The notes below the pieces were generated by a model. The model made no database searches. It saw nothing but the letters and a program-made list of their open reading frames with translations, and was not told the DNA's origin. A stretch of 64,000 nucleotides of DNA from a bacterium. Lineage in GTDB: Archaea; Nanoarchaeota; Nanoarchaeia; Woesearchaeales; UBA10216. Each line of letters starts with the position of its first letter. The stretch's first letter is position 1. The translations under genes were made by a program, and so were the position numbers. The DNA is taken from assembly GCA_024206195.1 (NCBI GenBank), contig JAAGZO010000608.1, forward strand, positions 1-64,000, written 5' to 3'. Positions 37,013 to 45,648 of the stretch are shown piece by piece.

Positions 37013-37695
37013 TTCTTTTTTTTGCCCTTTGACTTTTTAAGTCTTAATTTAAGTGTCTTGTTTTTTTTTCTTTCCAAAAGCAACTTATTTTTTAGTCTTA
37101 AAATAGTTGCGTTTCTTTTTGCTAATTTGTTGTTTTTTATATTTTGCGCTGTAAACAAAACAACAATTGTTCCTTTTGTTTTGTGAATTACATTTGGTTG
37201 CCATGGTTTAAATAATTCTAATATTTTATTCTTGTTTCTTATAACTGACAAATCACCACGTCCCGCTTTCTGACCTTCTGGCGTAATAGGAACTGCCACA
37301 TAACACCAATATTGAGCGCATTCTTTTATAACTGAAATTGCTTTCCTGATATCGTAGGTATGTTCCAACACATGAGAAGCATGAACACCATCGACTTTAA
37401 TAGGTTCAAACTCTTCTATTGGTGAATGGTGGCATGTAACACCTTTCTTGCGGGTATCTTCTACAAACGATTTTACGATATCCACACTTATCACATCCAC
37501 ACCAAGTTCTTTATACATCTGAGGCTCATATCCATGTTGAGAACCTACTACGAGAACAGATTTTGCTGGCAAATTATACTTTTTAGCAGTGTCCACAGCG
37601 ACTTGCACCCTATATCTCGCGCCATTTCTAATGCCGCTTGAAGGTGAATAAGACACGCTTTCTTGCGTCTGTTCATTGTCAATAGGTTGCTTCAT
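37009..37695 (-). CDS. SAM-dependent methyltransferase-like protein, Lys-rich tail
   Basis: A 228-residue protein of methyltransferase type 11 pattern. Motif I is unusual (VLVVGSQHGYEP instead of GxGxG), followed by VISVDI and ASHVLEHTYD, which is the standard motif IV region. The last 35 residues are a highly basic helix ending in GKKKK. Lies between a DUF4177-like gene and a glycosyltransferase. SAM binding is likely but the odd motif I lowers certainty. Confidence 0.65.
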   Translation of the reverse strand: MKQPIDNEQTQESVSYSPSSGIRNGARYRVQVAVDTAKKYNLPAKSVLVVGSQHGYEPQMYKELGVDVISVDIVKSFVEDTRKKGVTCHHSPIEEFEPIKVDGVHASHVLEHTYDIRKAISVIKECAQYWCYVAVPITPEGQKAGRGDLSVIRNKNKILELFKPWQPNVIHKTKGTIVVLFTAQNIKNNKLAKRNATILRLKNKLLLERKKNKTLKLRLKKSKGKKKK

Positions 37696-38639
37696 ACCAC
37701 TTCCTTTATATGACTAACTAATCTTTCCACACATTTTTCATGGGTATAATTGGCATAAATGAATTCATAACCTCTTTGGGCTATTTTTTCCCATCGTGAA
37801 TCTTTTTGCCGCTCAACTAACATATCAAGAACACTATTTACATTAACATTTTGCACCATAACAGTATTTTCAAAGTCATCAAATCCGATAATGTCACAAC
37901 CGTTGTCTTTGTCTGTGTGGCTTACACACACACTTCCGGCAGCGGGGATCTCAAAATACTTATTCGCCACTGTATAACCCGAAGCAATACAGAACTTAAA
38001 TTGTTCTAATAGTTTTTTGTAATTATCACCGTCATATTTACCTTTTTTGTACCTTCTCTTTTCATAGTTTCCCGGTGGAACATATTTCACCAATGGATGT
38101 TTCTTACACTTTTCTCGAAACCCATAGTATTCACTTCCAAGCAATCCAGTAAGTAAAACTTTATCGCCACGCCTTTCTTTCCATGGTTTTACATCCTTAT
38201 ACAACTCTGCATCAAATCCGATAGGTATCCACCAATAATTATCAAATTTGGGATAGAACTTGTGAAAATAGTTAGGTGTATGTTGATAATAACAGTAATC
38301 AATACGCATATCGAATAAAAGTTGTTTCCGCGTCCGATTGTGTGGCGTAGATAAACGATTACAAGAATGCGCATCACCAATACTTGCTACCTTCAGACCT
38401 TTTAAGGCATCAATATTATATAAATACGGAACACCCCAATCAGTTGTCTCAAAGAATAGGTACACATCATGCTTTCCTAATTTTCTGCAATCCAATTCCC
38501 CATCACTTCCATAATAAGTTACTTCAACGTCAGGATTACGTTTTAACGCTTCCAAGTAAAATTTACCAAAGTTATTATTTGGCCTTAATCCACACAGATA
38601 GGGATTTGATGGTTTGTAGATAAATCCTATTGATATCAT
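37692..38639 (-). CDS. GT-B glycosyltransferase (CgeB-like)
   Basis: A 315-residue protein with the GT-B pattern of the CgeB/Glyco_trans_1_2 type: long N-terminal domain, then WWIPIGFDAELY, VLLTGLLGSEY, and a donor-site segment NKYFEIPAAGSVCVSH. The same KYxEIP element occurs in the protein at 43376, so the two form a second glycosyltransferase pair. ATGA overlaps on both sides. Confidence 0.75.
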   Translation of the reverse strand: MISIGFIYKPSNPYLCGLRPNNNFGKFYLEALKRNPDVEVTYYGSDGELDCRKLGKHDVYLFFETTDWGVPYLYNIDALKGLKVASIGDAHSCNRLSTPHNRTRKQLLFDMRIDYCYYQHTPNYFHKFYPKFDNYWWIPIGFDAELYKDVKPWKERRGDKVLLTGLLGSEYYGFREKCKKHPLVKYVPPGNYEKRRYKKGKYDGDNYKKLLEQFKFCIASGYTVANKYFEIPAAGSVCVSHTDKDNGCDIIGFDDFENTVMVQNVNVNSVLDMLVERQKDSRWEKIAQRGYEFIYANYTHEKCVERLVSHIKEVV

Positions 38640-39154
38640 TCTTTCCTCGCTACCATAAGAGTGTCTATATGATAATCAGCCTTAACCAGATCAAGCAGTT
38701 CCGACTCTACTATATTTAATCCTACTGACCCAACAAGCGCATTCATTCCCTGTGGTAATGCTCGCCAACAGTCTAAACTACCATGTTTATCGCCCCGAAA
38801 CGGCGCTATTATGATAATATATCCATCATATTTACACACTCTTTTCAATTCCTTTATCCATTCCCATGGCATAGGAACGTGTTCAAGTACCATACATGAA
38901 AACACAACATCGTATTGATTTGGCTTAATCGGATAACAATACTGCGTTCCAGTAAAAGTGACATCGTGATGTTTCCCTGAAGACGATCGGTTTTTTTTGA
39001 TATCTACAGTATCCCAATAACAATCTTTCTTTTTCCGAATTGTTTTCTTATACCATCGGCTTTCAAGAGGTGGCCCGACTTCCAACACCTTATATCCCTC
39101 TCGAAAGTATTTAAAACAATAATCAGTGAATATCTTTTGGCAATTTGGGTGCAT
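38636..39154 (-). CDS. SAM-dependent methyltransferase type 11
   Basis: A 172-residue protein. Motif I is VLEVGPPLESRWY, followed by WDTVDI and then DVVFSCMVLEHVPMPWEWIKELKRVCKYDGYIIIIAP, which is the typical motif IV to V path with the EH(V) signature. Sits between a glycosyltransferase and the radical SAM gene, overlapping both by one to four bases. Probably methylates a sugar or lipid-linked glycan. Confidence 0.8.
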   Translation of the reverse strand: MHPNCQKIFTDYCFKYFREGYKVLEVGPPLESRWYKKTIRKKKDCYWDTVDIKKNRSSSGKHHDVTFTGTQYCYPIKPNQYDVVFSCMVLEHVPMPWEWIKELKRVCKYDGYIIIIAPFRGDKHGSLDCWRALPQGMNALVGSVGLNIVESELLDLVKADYHIDTLMVARKE

Positions 39155-40401
39155 TATCCTCTGTTTTCCATCCCTTCCTTAATCAAAAAGTCCCTCATCT
39201 TAATCAATTGCTGTGTCAATTCTTCCCTGCTCAATCCACCATCAATACTAATATGCGCTTCAGGCTGACTCTCATCCGCTCGAAACATGTAAATATTCGG
39301 ATTATCCATATTTTCCAGTGTCACACCATACTTCTCAGGATGATCATGAATATCCGTCCCTGGAAATGGATAGAATGAACATACACACACGGTAACTTTA
39401 GGATGACTTCTTACCCATCTTTGATTTAATAGTAAGGTTTCTTCAGTTTCCCCGGGCGTTCCCATCATCATTAAGGCTCTTACATTTGGAATACCGGCTT
39501 TGATAGCGTTCTCAACTGCTCGTGAATTGGTCGCTACACTTGACCCTTTTTTCAATGTTTTAAGCACACTATCATCACCAGACTCTATTCCAAAACTTAA
39601 TTCAATACATCCGCTATTCTTCATCATTTCGTATAATCTGATATCATTGGGCTTGGTTCTCAAGCTCGCTCGCCATTTCATCCCATAATTTTTCAATAAC
39701 ACGCAAAGCGCACCAAACCTACTTCTGTGTGCAAGAATATTATCATCACTTATCCGAACACAATCTATTTCCAACCCCTTAATCTCTTCTAATTCCCGAC
39801 CAATCCTATCAAAAGTGTATTCATACACGCAATTATTTCCACCAGACACACAGAATGCACATTTAAAGTAACATCCCCGAGAAGTCAGAATTGTAGTAGA
39901 CTGTTCCGCTTCTACACCGGTTTTTTTGTGAAATATATTTCCACCGTAATACTTCAACAGTTTTCTATCAGGGTAAGGATAATTGTCAAAAGTAAGATTC
40001 CATTTAACATTCCGGTATCCATAAGGTCGCATACCCTTTGAAAGTTCTATCATCATAGATTCACCTGGGCCTTTTACCATACAACAAAATGAATCAGTGT
40101 CAACATCACCCGGGGAATTGGATATAGGCCCCCCCAACATGACATAGCAACCCATGCCTTTTAATCCTCTGCCAAGATATTCAACCACTGGAATATCAAC
40201 ACTACACGCACTTATACAAACTGTACTGCAATCAGGAATATTAGGTATCCAATCAGCCCTCTCAGCCTGTGCGTCAATCACTTCAATGTCACAACCTAAG
40301 TCACGAGCGTATGTAGCGAGAGAGAGAAGGCCTAGACCAATTTGAACATTTGGATTAATCAAATATGGTTTGGGAACATATATGAAGTATATTTTACTAA
40401 T
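39154..40401 (-). CDS. B12-binding-domain radical SAM enzyme (class B methyltransferase-like)
   Basis: About 415 residues. The first 140 resemble the B12-binding Rossmann domain of BchE-like enzymes (QIGLGLLSLATYARDLG, IEVIDA); the classic DxHxxG is not evident. Residues about 170-400 form the radical SAM core with RGCYFKCAFC (C-x3-C-x2-C) and FGIESGDD, GTPGETEE. Such enzymes methylate unreactive carbons or rearrange small molecules. The start is probably ATT at 40401: GGAAGG lies about five bases upstream and the peptide would read MSKIYFIYVPKPY; a TTG at 40422 is the alternative. In the cassette it could modify a sugar or lipid. Confidence 0.85.
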   Translation of the reverse strand: MSKIYFIYVPKPYLINPNVQIGLGLLSLATYARDLGCDIEVIDAQAERADWIPNIPDCSTVCISACSVDIPVVEYLGRGLKGMGCYVMLGGPISNSPGDVDTDSFCCMVKGPGESMMIELSKGMRPYGYRNVKWNLTFDNYPYPDRKLLKYYGGNIFHKKTGVEAEQSTTILTSRGCYFKCAFCVSGGNNCVYEYTFDRIGRELEEIKGLEIDCVRISDDNILAHRSRFGALCVLLKNYGMKWRASLRTKPNDIRLYEMMKNSGCIELSFGIESGDDSVLKTLKKGSSVATNSRAVENAIKAGIPNVRALMMMGTPGETEETLLLNQRWVRSHPKVTVCVCSFYPFPGTDIHDHPEKYGVTLENMDNPNIYMFRADESQPEAHISIDGGLSREELTQQLIKMRDFLIKEGMENRG

Positions 40402-40594
40402 ATCGCCCTTCCTCTTCAGCAATTTCCCTAATCACTTCCCTGTTAATTTTGATGTACTGGACTATGTTTAGTAGTGATTTGGTCATGGATTCAATTTTTG
40501 TTATCTCATCTTCCCCTACAGCTTTTTGAGATAGATAAGCACCTATTCCCTCTTTTAACTTGTCCTGCGCTTCCTGCAAATAATCTTTAGCCAT
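40397..40594 (-). CDS. small helical protein
   Basis: A 65-residue helical protein, acidic, starting MAKDYLQEAQDKLKEG. Its stop TAG overlaps the proposed ATT start of the radical SAM gene, and its ATG abuts the methyltransferase stop. No family recognised. Confidence 0.6.
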   Translation of the reverse strand: MAKDYLQEAQDKLKEGIGAYLSQKAVGEDEITKIESMTKSLLNIVQYIKINREVIREIAEEEGRY

Positions 40595-41184
40595 TACCCT
40601 TCACCAATCCTTTCTCGTAACTTCTTTAATATAGGAACGAATTTTCCTTTTGCTGCCACGATAACTTCTTGTGAAAATGATTTCTTTGCCAAACTGTATC
40701 TTTCAAGAAACTTATTAATACCCTTCTTTGTTGCTAACGGTTCCCGAGGTTCATAGTTCTCTTTCCTTAATCCCGGTTTGTACTTGATGATTAATAGATA
40801 ATCCTTCTTCTCATCGATATCACCTACCAACAACTTAGCCTTATGCTCGGTAATGTTGTGAAGAAATCTCGACAGGATAAACACATCATAATTTCTCACC
40901 ACATCCAAGTAATCAAATATATCGTTGTTTATCAACTTGATATTTAGCTTTTCTTCACCTCTATGCACTCGATTAGGATCTATCTCAATACCTTCAGTTC
41001 TCTTTATTCCAGCCTTACGCGCCATCCATACCAGAAATCCTTCAGCACATGCAATGTCCAATACTCGCAAATTCTTAGGCAATAGCTTGAATATCTTGTA
41101 GATGATAGCAAACTCTGAAGTTACCTGATGTTTTTCTACAGCCCTGTTTGGTTGATAGTGGTCGGTTTGCTCAAGGGTTTTCAT
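40594..41184 (-). CDS. SAM-dependent methyltransferase-like protein
   Basis: A 196-residue protein with motif I VLDIACAEGFLVW, EGIEIDPNRV at the end of strand 2, and YDVFILSRFLHNI as motif IV. C-terminal helix is basic. ATGA overlap with the upstream gene. Likely a sugar or small-molecule methyltransferase of the cassette. Confidence 0.75.
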   Translation of the reverse strand: MKTLEQTDHYQPNRAVEKHQVTSEFAIIYKIFKLLPKNLRVLDIACAEGFLVWMARKAGIKRTEGIEIDPNRVHRGEEKLNIKLINNDIFDYLDVVRNYDVFILSRFLHNITEHKAKLLVGDIDEKKDYLLIIKYKPGLRKENYEPREPLATKKGINKFLERYSLAKKSFSQEVIVAAKGKFVPILKKLRERIGEG

Positions 41185-41714
41185 AACTGCACAATCCTTA
41201 TCTTCAATACTCTACATGGAATTATTTTTATACCTAAAAACTTGCTGATAAAACAGCGTTTCATTCCGTTTATGCGGTAATACTTCTCTGAAAATCGATT
41301 CCCGCGCACTTCCCGGGTACGGGCCTTACCTTCAATGTCCAATAATCTTACTTGTTTGTTCGGATAAAACTTATGACCATTCTTCTTGATACTGTCAAAC
41401 AATTTGAAAAACTCTTTAAACCGCTTCCGCACTTGTGCTTTGTTATTCTTAGGCGCAGTTTCCCACTCTTTATCCCACAATGCAGTTTTCCGATAGTCAT
41501 AATTACGGCCCTTTTTAACATATATATCCATTACTTCAACATACATGTCGAAAAGTCCTCTGTTCACCCCCGGGACAATGTTGTCAATGGGAATTTGCTT
41601 GTTCAATCGTGCTGCAACCTTGACCTGTTGAGGCTTGTGATTGAATACATGACAGAAATTCTTTAGTATGTCTACGTCCACGCCTTGTTTTATCCAGTAC
41701 TTTCTAGTGTTCAT
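41181..41714 (-). CDS. ParB/Srx-fold-like protein (tentative)
   Basis: A 177-residue basic protein. The C-terminal third, with NGHKFYPNKQVRLLDIEG, then YYRINGMKRCFISKFLGIKIIPCRV, resembles the ParB/sulfiredoxin fold where a G-x-H/K-R segment binds nucleotide. The usual GxHR is here N-G-M-K-R. No HTH domain is seen, so DNA partition is unlikely. A role in nucleotide or sugar metabolism is possible. Tentative. Confidence 0.5.
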   Translation of the reverse strand: MNTRKYWIKQGVDVDILKNFCHVFNHKPQQVKVAARLNKQIPIDNIVPGVNRGLFDMYVEVMDIYVKKGRNYDYRKTALWDKEWETAPKNNKAQVRKRFKEFFKLFDSIKKNGHKFYPNKQVRLLDIEGKARTREVRGNRFSEKYYRINGMKRCFISKFLGIKIIPCRVLKIRIVQL

Positions 41715-41920
41715 ACCCAGTAAGAACCAAAATTGTTTGGCAAATCTTTAAATCTTCCATTTGTCGGATGTCTTGCACATTTGTCTTTTAAACAGCAACT
41801 ATCATGATTCTCTTTGCAATATTCGTCTTCACAATCACCCACCACAATACCACCAATTTTATCAGCTATATCACCTATCAATAGCTTGTCTTCTACCTTT
41901 CTTATTTCAGGATCATTCAT
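41711..41920 (-). CDS. small Cys-rich protein
   Basis: A 69-residue protein with five cysteines between residues about 30 and 48 (CEDEYC, CCLKDKC) and histidines nearby, suggesting a metal site. ATGA overlap with the next gene. No family recognised. Confidence 0.55.
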   Translation of the reverse strand: MNDPEIRKVEDKLLIGDIADKIGGIVVGDCEDEYCKENHDSCCLKDKCARHPTNGRFKDLPNNFGSYWV

Positions 41921-41929
41921 AACGATATC

Positions 41930-42130
41930 CTATCTTTTCAATCTAAAATTCAATGTTTCAACATCAGAACGCAACCCATTTATTAATGCTGTAATGCTTG
42001 GTTTCTTTAACTTTTGCCAAGAAGTATTAATATCCACAAGATTATACAAACACCCTTTAGGCTTACCATTAGAATGATTTAAATTAACAACACATTTCGC
42101 TTTACACACACTCATACATTTATATTTCAT
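41930..42130 (-). CDS. small Cys-rich protein
   Basis: A 66-residue protein with C-x3-C-x3-C at its start (CMSVCKAKC) and one more cysteine, followed by a helix. The metal-binding look is weak. Coupled to the upstream gene by ATGA. Confidence 0.5.
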   Translation of the reverse strand: MKYKCMSVCKAKCVVNLNHSNGKPKGCLYNLVDINTSWQKLKKPSITALINGLRSDVETLNFRLKR

Positions 42131-42375
42131 GACAATACTCTGTTTCCTGGTTTCATAATATCATATTCCTTTAAAACAACGTTTTTTAATTTATCATTAT
42201 CAATCCATCCAATAACAATTCCACTTGTATATTCATATTCGCCTTCCACCCCGCAGACATCCCACCAAGTATAACTAACAACAGAAACTTTTAGATCCAT
42301 ATATTTCCACTTAGAGCCTAAGGGATATTCTCTTTCTATTGCCGCACCTTTTCTTTCGTTTTCTTTTCTACTCAT
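42127..42375 (-). CDS. small hypothetical protein
   Basis: An 82-residue beta-rich protein with several Trp residues (GSKWKYMDLKVSVVSYTWWDV). Overlaps the sulfotransferase end by eight bases. No family recognised. Confidence 0.55.
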   Translation of the reverse strand: MSRKENERKGAAIEREYPLGSKWKYMDLKVSVVSYTWWDVCGVEGEYEYTSGIVIGWIDNDKLKNVVLKEYDIMKPGNRVLS

Positions 42376-43051
42376 AACGATATTCTAAGTAATTCATCAA
42401 AATCCCGTCCCTTTTCTTCACAAGTTCTATCAATTCAGGTGTGTAGTATTCCCGATACGGTTTGTGCTTGCTTGAATTCTTGCGGGGGAAATCTTTTATC
42501 TTCTCTATCAACGGAAAAGAATTAATTATGCAAAATTCATCAATCATATCACCTTTTAACGTTTCAGTTCTCCACATTGCATCCAAATCATACACATCCT
42601 CTATATTCTCTCTTAAATCATCTATAGTCCAGTTCTTAAAGATATTTAATGATTTATACGAGAAGAAATTAATATAGTGGAAAAACCAGCCCCCTATTGG
42701 CAACTTGGTATTTGGTGGATACAATAAAGGAAATTTCTTTCTCAGTTTCGGTGGCATCAGACTGGTTAATGATCTCGGGTTCATAATGTGTTTCTTTAAG
42801 TAATCACTGAAAGACATCCCACGAAATCTACCGTTTTGAGTATGATAATGATAATAACTGACATAAAAAGCATAAGGATTGCGTACACATCCGATAGTTA
42901 TCCTGTCACGATATTTCTTGGGCAGCATTCTACAAGGGGCATGTTTATATTTCAATACTTTCGCGTCCATGTGCTTTATCATGAAGTCCTTGATCGTCAC
43001 GCCGGCGTTTTTATTGTGATGAAAGAATACATAATCTTTGGTTAAGTACAT
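42368..43051 (-). CDS. sulfotransferase family protein
   Basis: A 227-residue protein from the ATG at 43051 (TAATG overlap with the upstream stop). It likely transfers sulfate from PAPS to a glycan hydroxyl. The 5-prime phosphosulfate loop is FFHHNKNAGVTI (compare HxPKxAGTS in Sulfotransfer_2) and the 3-prime phosphate site is IGCVRNPYAFYVSYYHY. The C-terminal HKPYREYYTPELIELVKKRD matches the end of carbohydrate sulfotransferases of this family. Cytosolic, as it lacks a membrane anchor. PAPS must come from the host, as no PAPS synthase gene is in view. Confidence 0.85.
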   Translation of the reverse strand: MYLTKDYVFFHHNKNAGVTIKDFMIKHMDAKVLKYKHAPCRMLPKKYRDRITIGCVRNPYAFYVSYYHYHTQNGRFRGMSFSDYLKKHIMNPRSLTSLMPPKLRKKFPLLYPPNTKLPIGGWFFHYINFFSYKSLNIFKNWTIDDLRENIEDVYDLDAMWRTETLKGDMIDEFCIINSFPLIEKIKDFPRKNSSKHKPYREYYTPELIELVKKRDGILMNYLEYRYE

Positions 43052-43374
43052 TATCCCACAGATCTCCATCCATAAGCCAGAAAGATAATATTGCTTGCAG
43101 AAAGACTCCGCACACCAATTCGCGTACCGGGTAACAATGGGACAGTATAAAGTGAACTGGAATAGTCATACGCCCAAAGACTGTCTTCTTTTATGATATT
43201 GTTATGACCGGAATACTTTGCGCCTTCGGGTGCAATGTACAATTCATAAGCAAGCTCATTTTTGTCGCTGGTGTTGCTTGCCATAAATCCTACCAGATAT
43301 ACTTTTTTCTTTGCAGTATAAATAGTGTGAATCTCTTCATCCGATGGTCTTTTGGTTACATAAAAATCATCCAT
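43051..43374 (-). CDS. small beta-rich protein, possibly structural
   Basis: A 107-residue protein of alternating strands (KKVYLVGFMASNTS, LLPGTRIGVRSLS, IIFLAYGWR). The pattern resembles small phage virion proteins with a jelly-roll or sandwich fold, and no enzyme motif is present. It is the only structural-looking gene inside the sugar cassette, so it might be a glycan acceptor or a carried-along decoration protein. Confidence 0.5.
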   Translation of the reverse strand: MDDFYVTKRPSDEEIHTIYTAKKKVYLVGFMASNTSDKNELAYELYIAPEGAKYSGHNNIIKEDSLWAYDYSSSLYTVPLLPGTRIGVRSLSASNIIFLAYGWRSVG

Positions 43375-43375
43375 T

Positions 43376-44317
43376 TTATTTTCCTTTCAAAAAGTCCGTT
43401 GCTATCCCCACAAACCTATTCGCATAATCTTCCTGCGTTCTCTTGTTTAAATTCTCTTGATATCCCTTCCTCTTCAATATATTCAAATGTTCGGGATTCT
43501 TCAACACTTTTATTATCTTCTTGGCGATATCTTCAGCACTTATTTCATTGCTTATTTCCAACATCCACTTCCGATACCATTCCTGATTCTCGCCTGGGAT
43601 ATCACCGCATAATACCGATCTGCACATTGGAATCTCTACATACTTAGCCAATGCATATTTGTACACACTTGAGCAGGTAACGACTATCTTGGCCCTGTTG
43701 ATAGCTTTGGCATACTCTACCACTTGCCGGTTAATTGCATCCAATCCCTTTAATTTATATCCCGGGTGCTTGTGGTGTCCAACTCGATAGTCTTTCGACT
43801 TCAGGATGGGAAGAACACCTTTGAATATCTTATTCCTCAAAGGATAGAATCTTTTCGATCTCACACCTACCAGAAGGACATCAATATCCTTTTTAAGCTC
43901 ATAGTTCTTGAATATTCTCTTCTCAGCACAATGAGGCACGTTTACCAGCTTAAACTTAGGTGGCAATTTGCCCCTATATTTCGGTATGTCGTTCAAATGA
44001 TGACAGACCACAAGCTCTGAATTGCTCTCAACAATCTCTTTCTTTGTCCACTCACGATCCCACATTTCATTGAAAGACAGGCACTTAGGCGCTTTTACCT
44101 TGTCGTAGTCTTTCATGCCAAGTGGTTTATACCAAAAAACTAAATCTGGTTTATACTTGCTATCAACATTAGCACAACCCGAAAAGCCTTCCCAGCCTGG
44201 TCCTGTTATTTTGAGTTCTACTTCATGGTGCTTTTGAAGAGCTAAAACAGCGTCCCGTCTTACCGGACTCATTTTAGTGTCCCATGTTTTTTTGTTCCAT
44301 AATACTAATATTTTCAT
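43376..44317 (-). CDS. GT-B glycosyltransferase (CgeB-like)
   Basis: A 313-residue protein starting MKILVLWNKKTWD. GT-B layout with VPHCAEKRIF, IDVLLVGVRSKRFYPLR, and the donor segment ALAKYVEIPMCRSVLCGD, which shares KYxEIP with the protein at 37692. Basic overall. Follows a single-helix membrane protein with an ATGA overlap. Confidence 0.75.
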   Translation of the reverse strand: MKILVLWNKKTWDTKMSPVRRDAVLALQKHHEVELKITGPGWEGFSGCANVDSKYKPDLVFWYKPLGMKDYDKVKAPKCLSFNEMWDREWTKKEIVESNSELVVCHHLNDIPKYRGKLPPKFKLVNVPHCAEKRIFKNYELKKDIDVLLVGVRSKRFYPLRNKIFKGVLPILKSKDYRVGHHKHPGYKLKGLDAINRQVVEYAKAINRAKIVVTCSSVYKYALAKYVEIPMCRSVLCGDIPGENQEWYRKWMLEISNEISAEDIAKKIIKVLKNPEHLNILKRKGYQENLNKRTQEDYANRFVGIATDFLKGK

Positions 44318-44607
44318 TTAACCTGCTTCCTGTTGATACGGTCTACTATTTCATCAATTAACCCTTCGGATTCAACTAGGTTGAGTATCCACTCATAATG
44401 ATTCTGAATATTTGAGGCCCTATCTCCCACAAGATCCTTAATCTGTTTAATTATTTCCTTATCCAGCGCAACTTCAATTTTATTGTCATAAATTCCCTCT
44501 ACCTTGTATGCTAATTTCTTTAATTTGCGGTGATTGTCTATAACAAAGTTAGCAACTATCGCTATTAATATAAGTTGAACTATTAACCATCCTACTGTGA
44601 AATACAT
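44314..44607 (-). CDS. small membrane-anchored coiled-coil protein
   Basis: A 97-residue protein. Residues about 5-23 are a hydrophobic helix (VGWLIVQLILIAIVANFVI), followed by a charged helical region. It could tether cassette enzymes to the membrane. No family recognised. Confidence 0.6.
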   Translation of the reverse strand: MYFTVGWLIVQLILIAIVANFVIDNHRKLKKLAYKVEGIYDNKIEVALDKEIIKQIKDLVGDRASNIQNHYEWILNLVESEGLIDEIVDRINRKQVK

Positions 44608-44608
44608 T

Positions 44609-45310
44609 TTACACTTCCTTTCGCCATTTATGCAACCTGTGACTTTTCTTCAAATACAGCTTAAACCCATACTTTGCCGCTGTAGCAGAGATTAGTTTGT
44701 CATAAGCACCGACATTCTTAGCGCCGTTACCGTATATCAGGACGTATCCACCTGGTTCAAGTATGCGGTGGAATTCTTCAAACATTAAATTAAATATATG
44801 TTTTAAATCATCATCAATTACCCATGCCAATTGAGAAGCGTCTTTTGTTTCACGATGTCTCGGGCCTTTCATGTATTTGGCAAACGCCTGTTCCAATGAT
44901 CCTTGAAAATTTATTAAATACACCTCATTCTCATCAGTATCTTCAGCAATATCATTAATTAGATAATCCTCAAATCCTACATAATCAACTAATATCTTCT
45001 GTCTCTCTGACATTAATTTACTTAACTGAATATATTCATCACCCATTTCAGCGTCATTAAGTTTTGCATCAATTCCCCATACATTGTGTCCAAATTCCCT
45101 ACACACTTCCAAGAATTCACCCGGTCCCGGGCCGATATCCAATATCAATTTCCCCCTTAACCTCTTAATCTCAGGACACAATTCTGATATGTACTTCCGC
45201 TTCTCTTTTATCCTGCGCTTGCGGTCGTACTTCTTGGAAAGATACGGGTCTTTCATTAGTTTGTCGTACTTCTTTTGCCATTCAACACTGGGGATTTGTT
45301 TTAATTCCAT
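44609..45310 (-). CDS. SAM-dependent methyltransferase-like protein
   Basis: A 233-residue protein with motif I LILDIGPGPGEFLEV, VWGIDAK at strand 2, and ILEPGGYVLIYGNGAKN as motif V. An inserted acidic stretch (residues about 105-130) separates motifs II and IV. Basic C-terminus. Part of the sugar cassette; substrate unknown. Confidence 0.75.
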   Translation of the reverse strand: MELKQIPSVEWQKKYDKLMKDPYLSKKYDRKRRIKEKRKYISELCPEIKRLRGKLILDIGPGPGEFLEVCREFGHNVWGIDAKLNDAEMGDEYIQLSKLMSERQKILVDYVGFEDYLINDIAEDTDENEVYLINFQGSLEQAFAKYMKGPRHRETKDASQLAWVIDDDLKHIFNLMFEEFHRILEPGGYVLIYGNGAKNVGAYDKLISATAAKYGFKLYLKKSHRLHKWRKEV

Positions 45311-45648
45311 TCGGCCACCAATTCTATGAATTTGTTCAGTACATTATTATAATTTTCTTCACTTTCTTCATTTTCTAATTTTTCCAAACATGGAACAAGT
45401 TCAACGTGATAATCATCAAAAGAATCTTCCTTTATTAATTTGTCAAAATATGGAAGCGCACGATATCCTTCCATATCTTCTTCTTTTTCAACATTTTCTT
45501 GATATGAACACTTCAATAAAATAAATAATATTTTTCTTTCCTCTGGCTCCATTTTCTCACCATCTGGGGTATATCCACAGAAACAAGACATTGCTGTCAA
45601 AAAAGGTGTTCTTAATAGTTTGAATCCCATCTCTTCGCTATTATCCAT
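45301..45648 (-). CDS. small acidic hypothetical protein
   Basis: A 115-residue acidic, mainly helical protein, with overlaps of eight to ten bases on both sides. No family recognised. Confidence 0.55.
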   Translation of the reverse strand: MDNSEEMGFKLLRTPFLTAMSCFCGYTPDGEKMEPEERKILFILLKCSYQENVEKEEDMEGYRALPYFDKLIKEDSFDDYHVELVPCLEKLENEESEENYNNVLNKFIELVAEWN

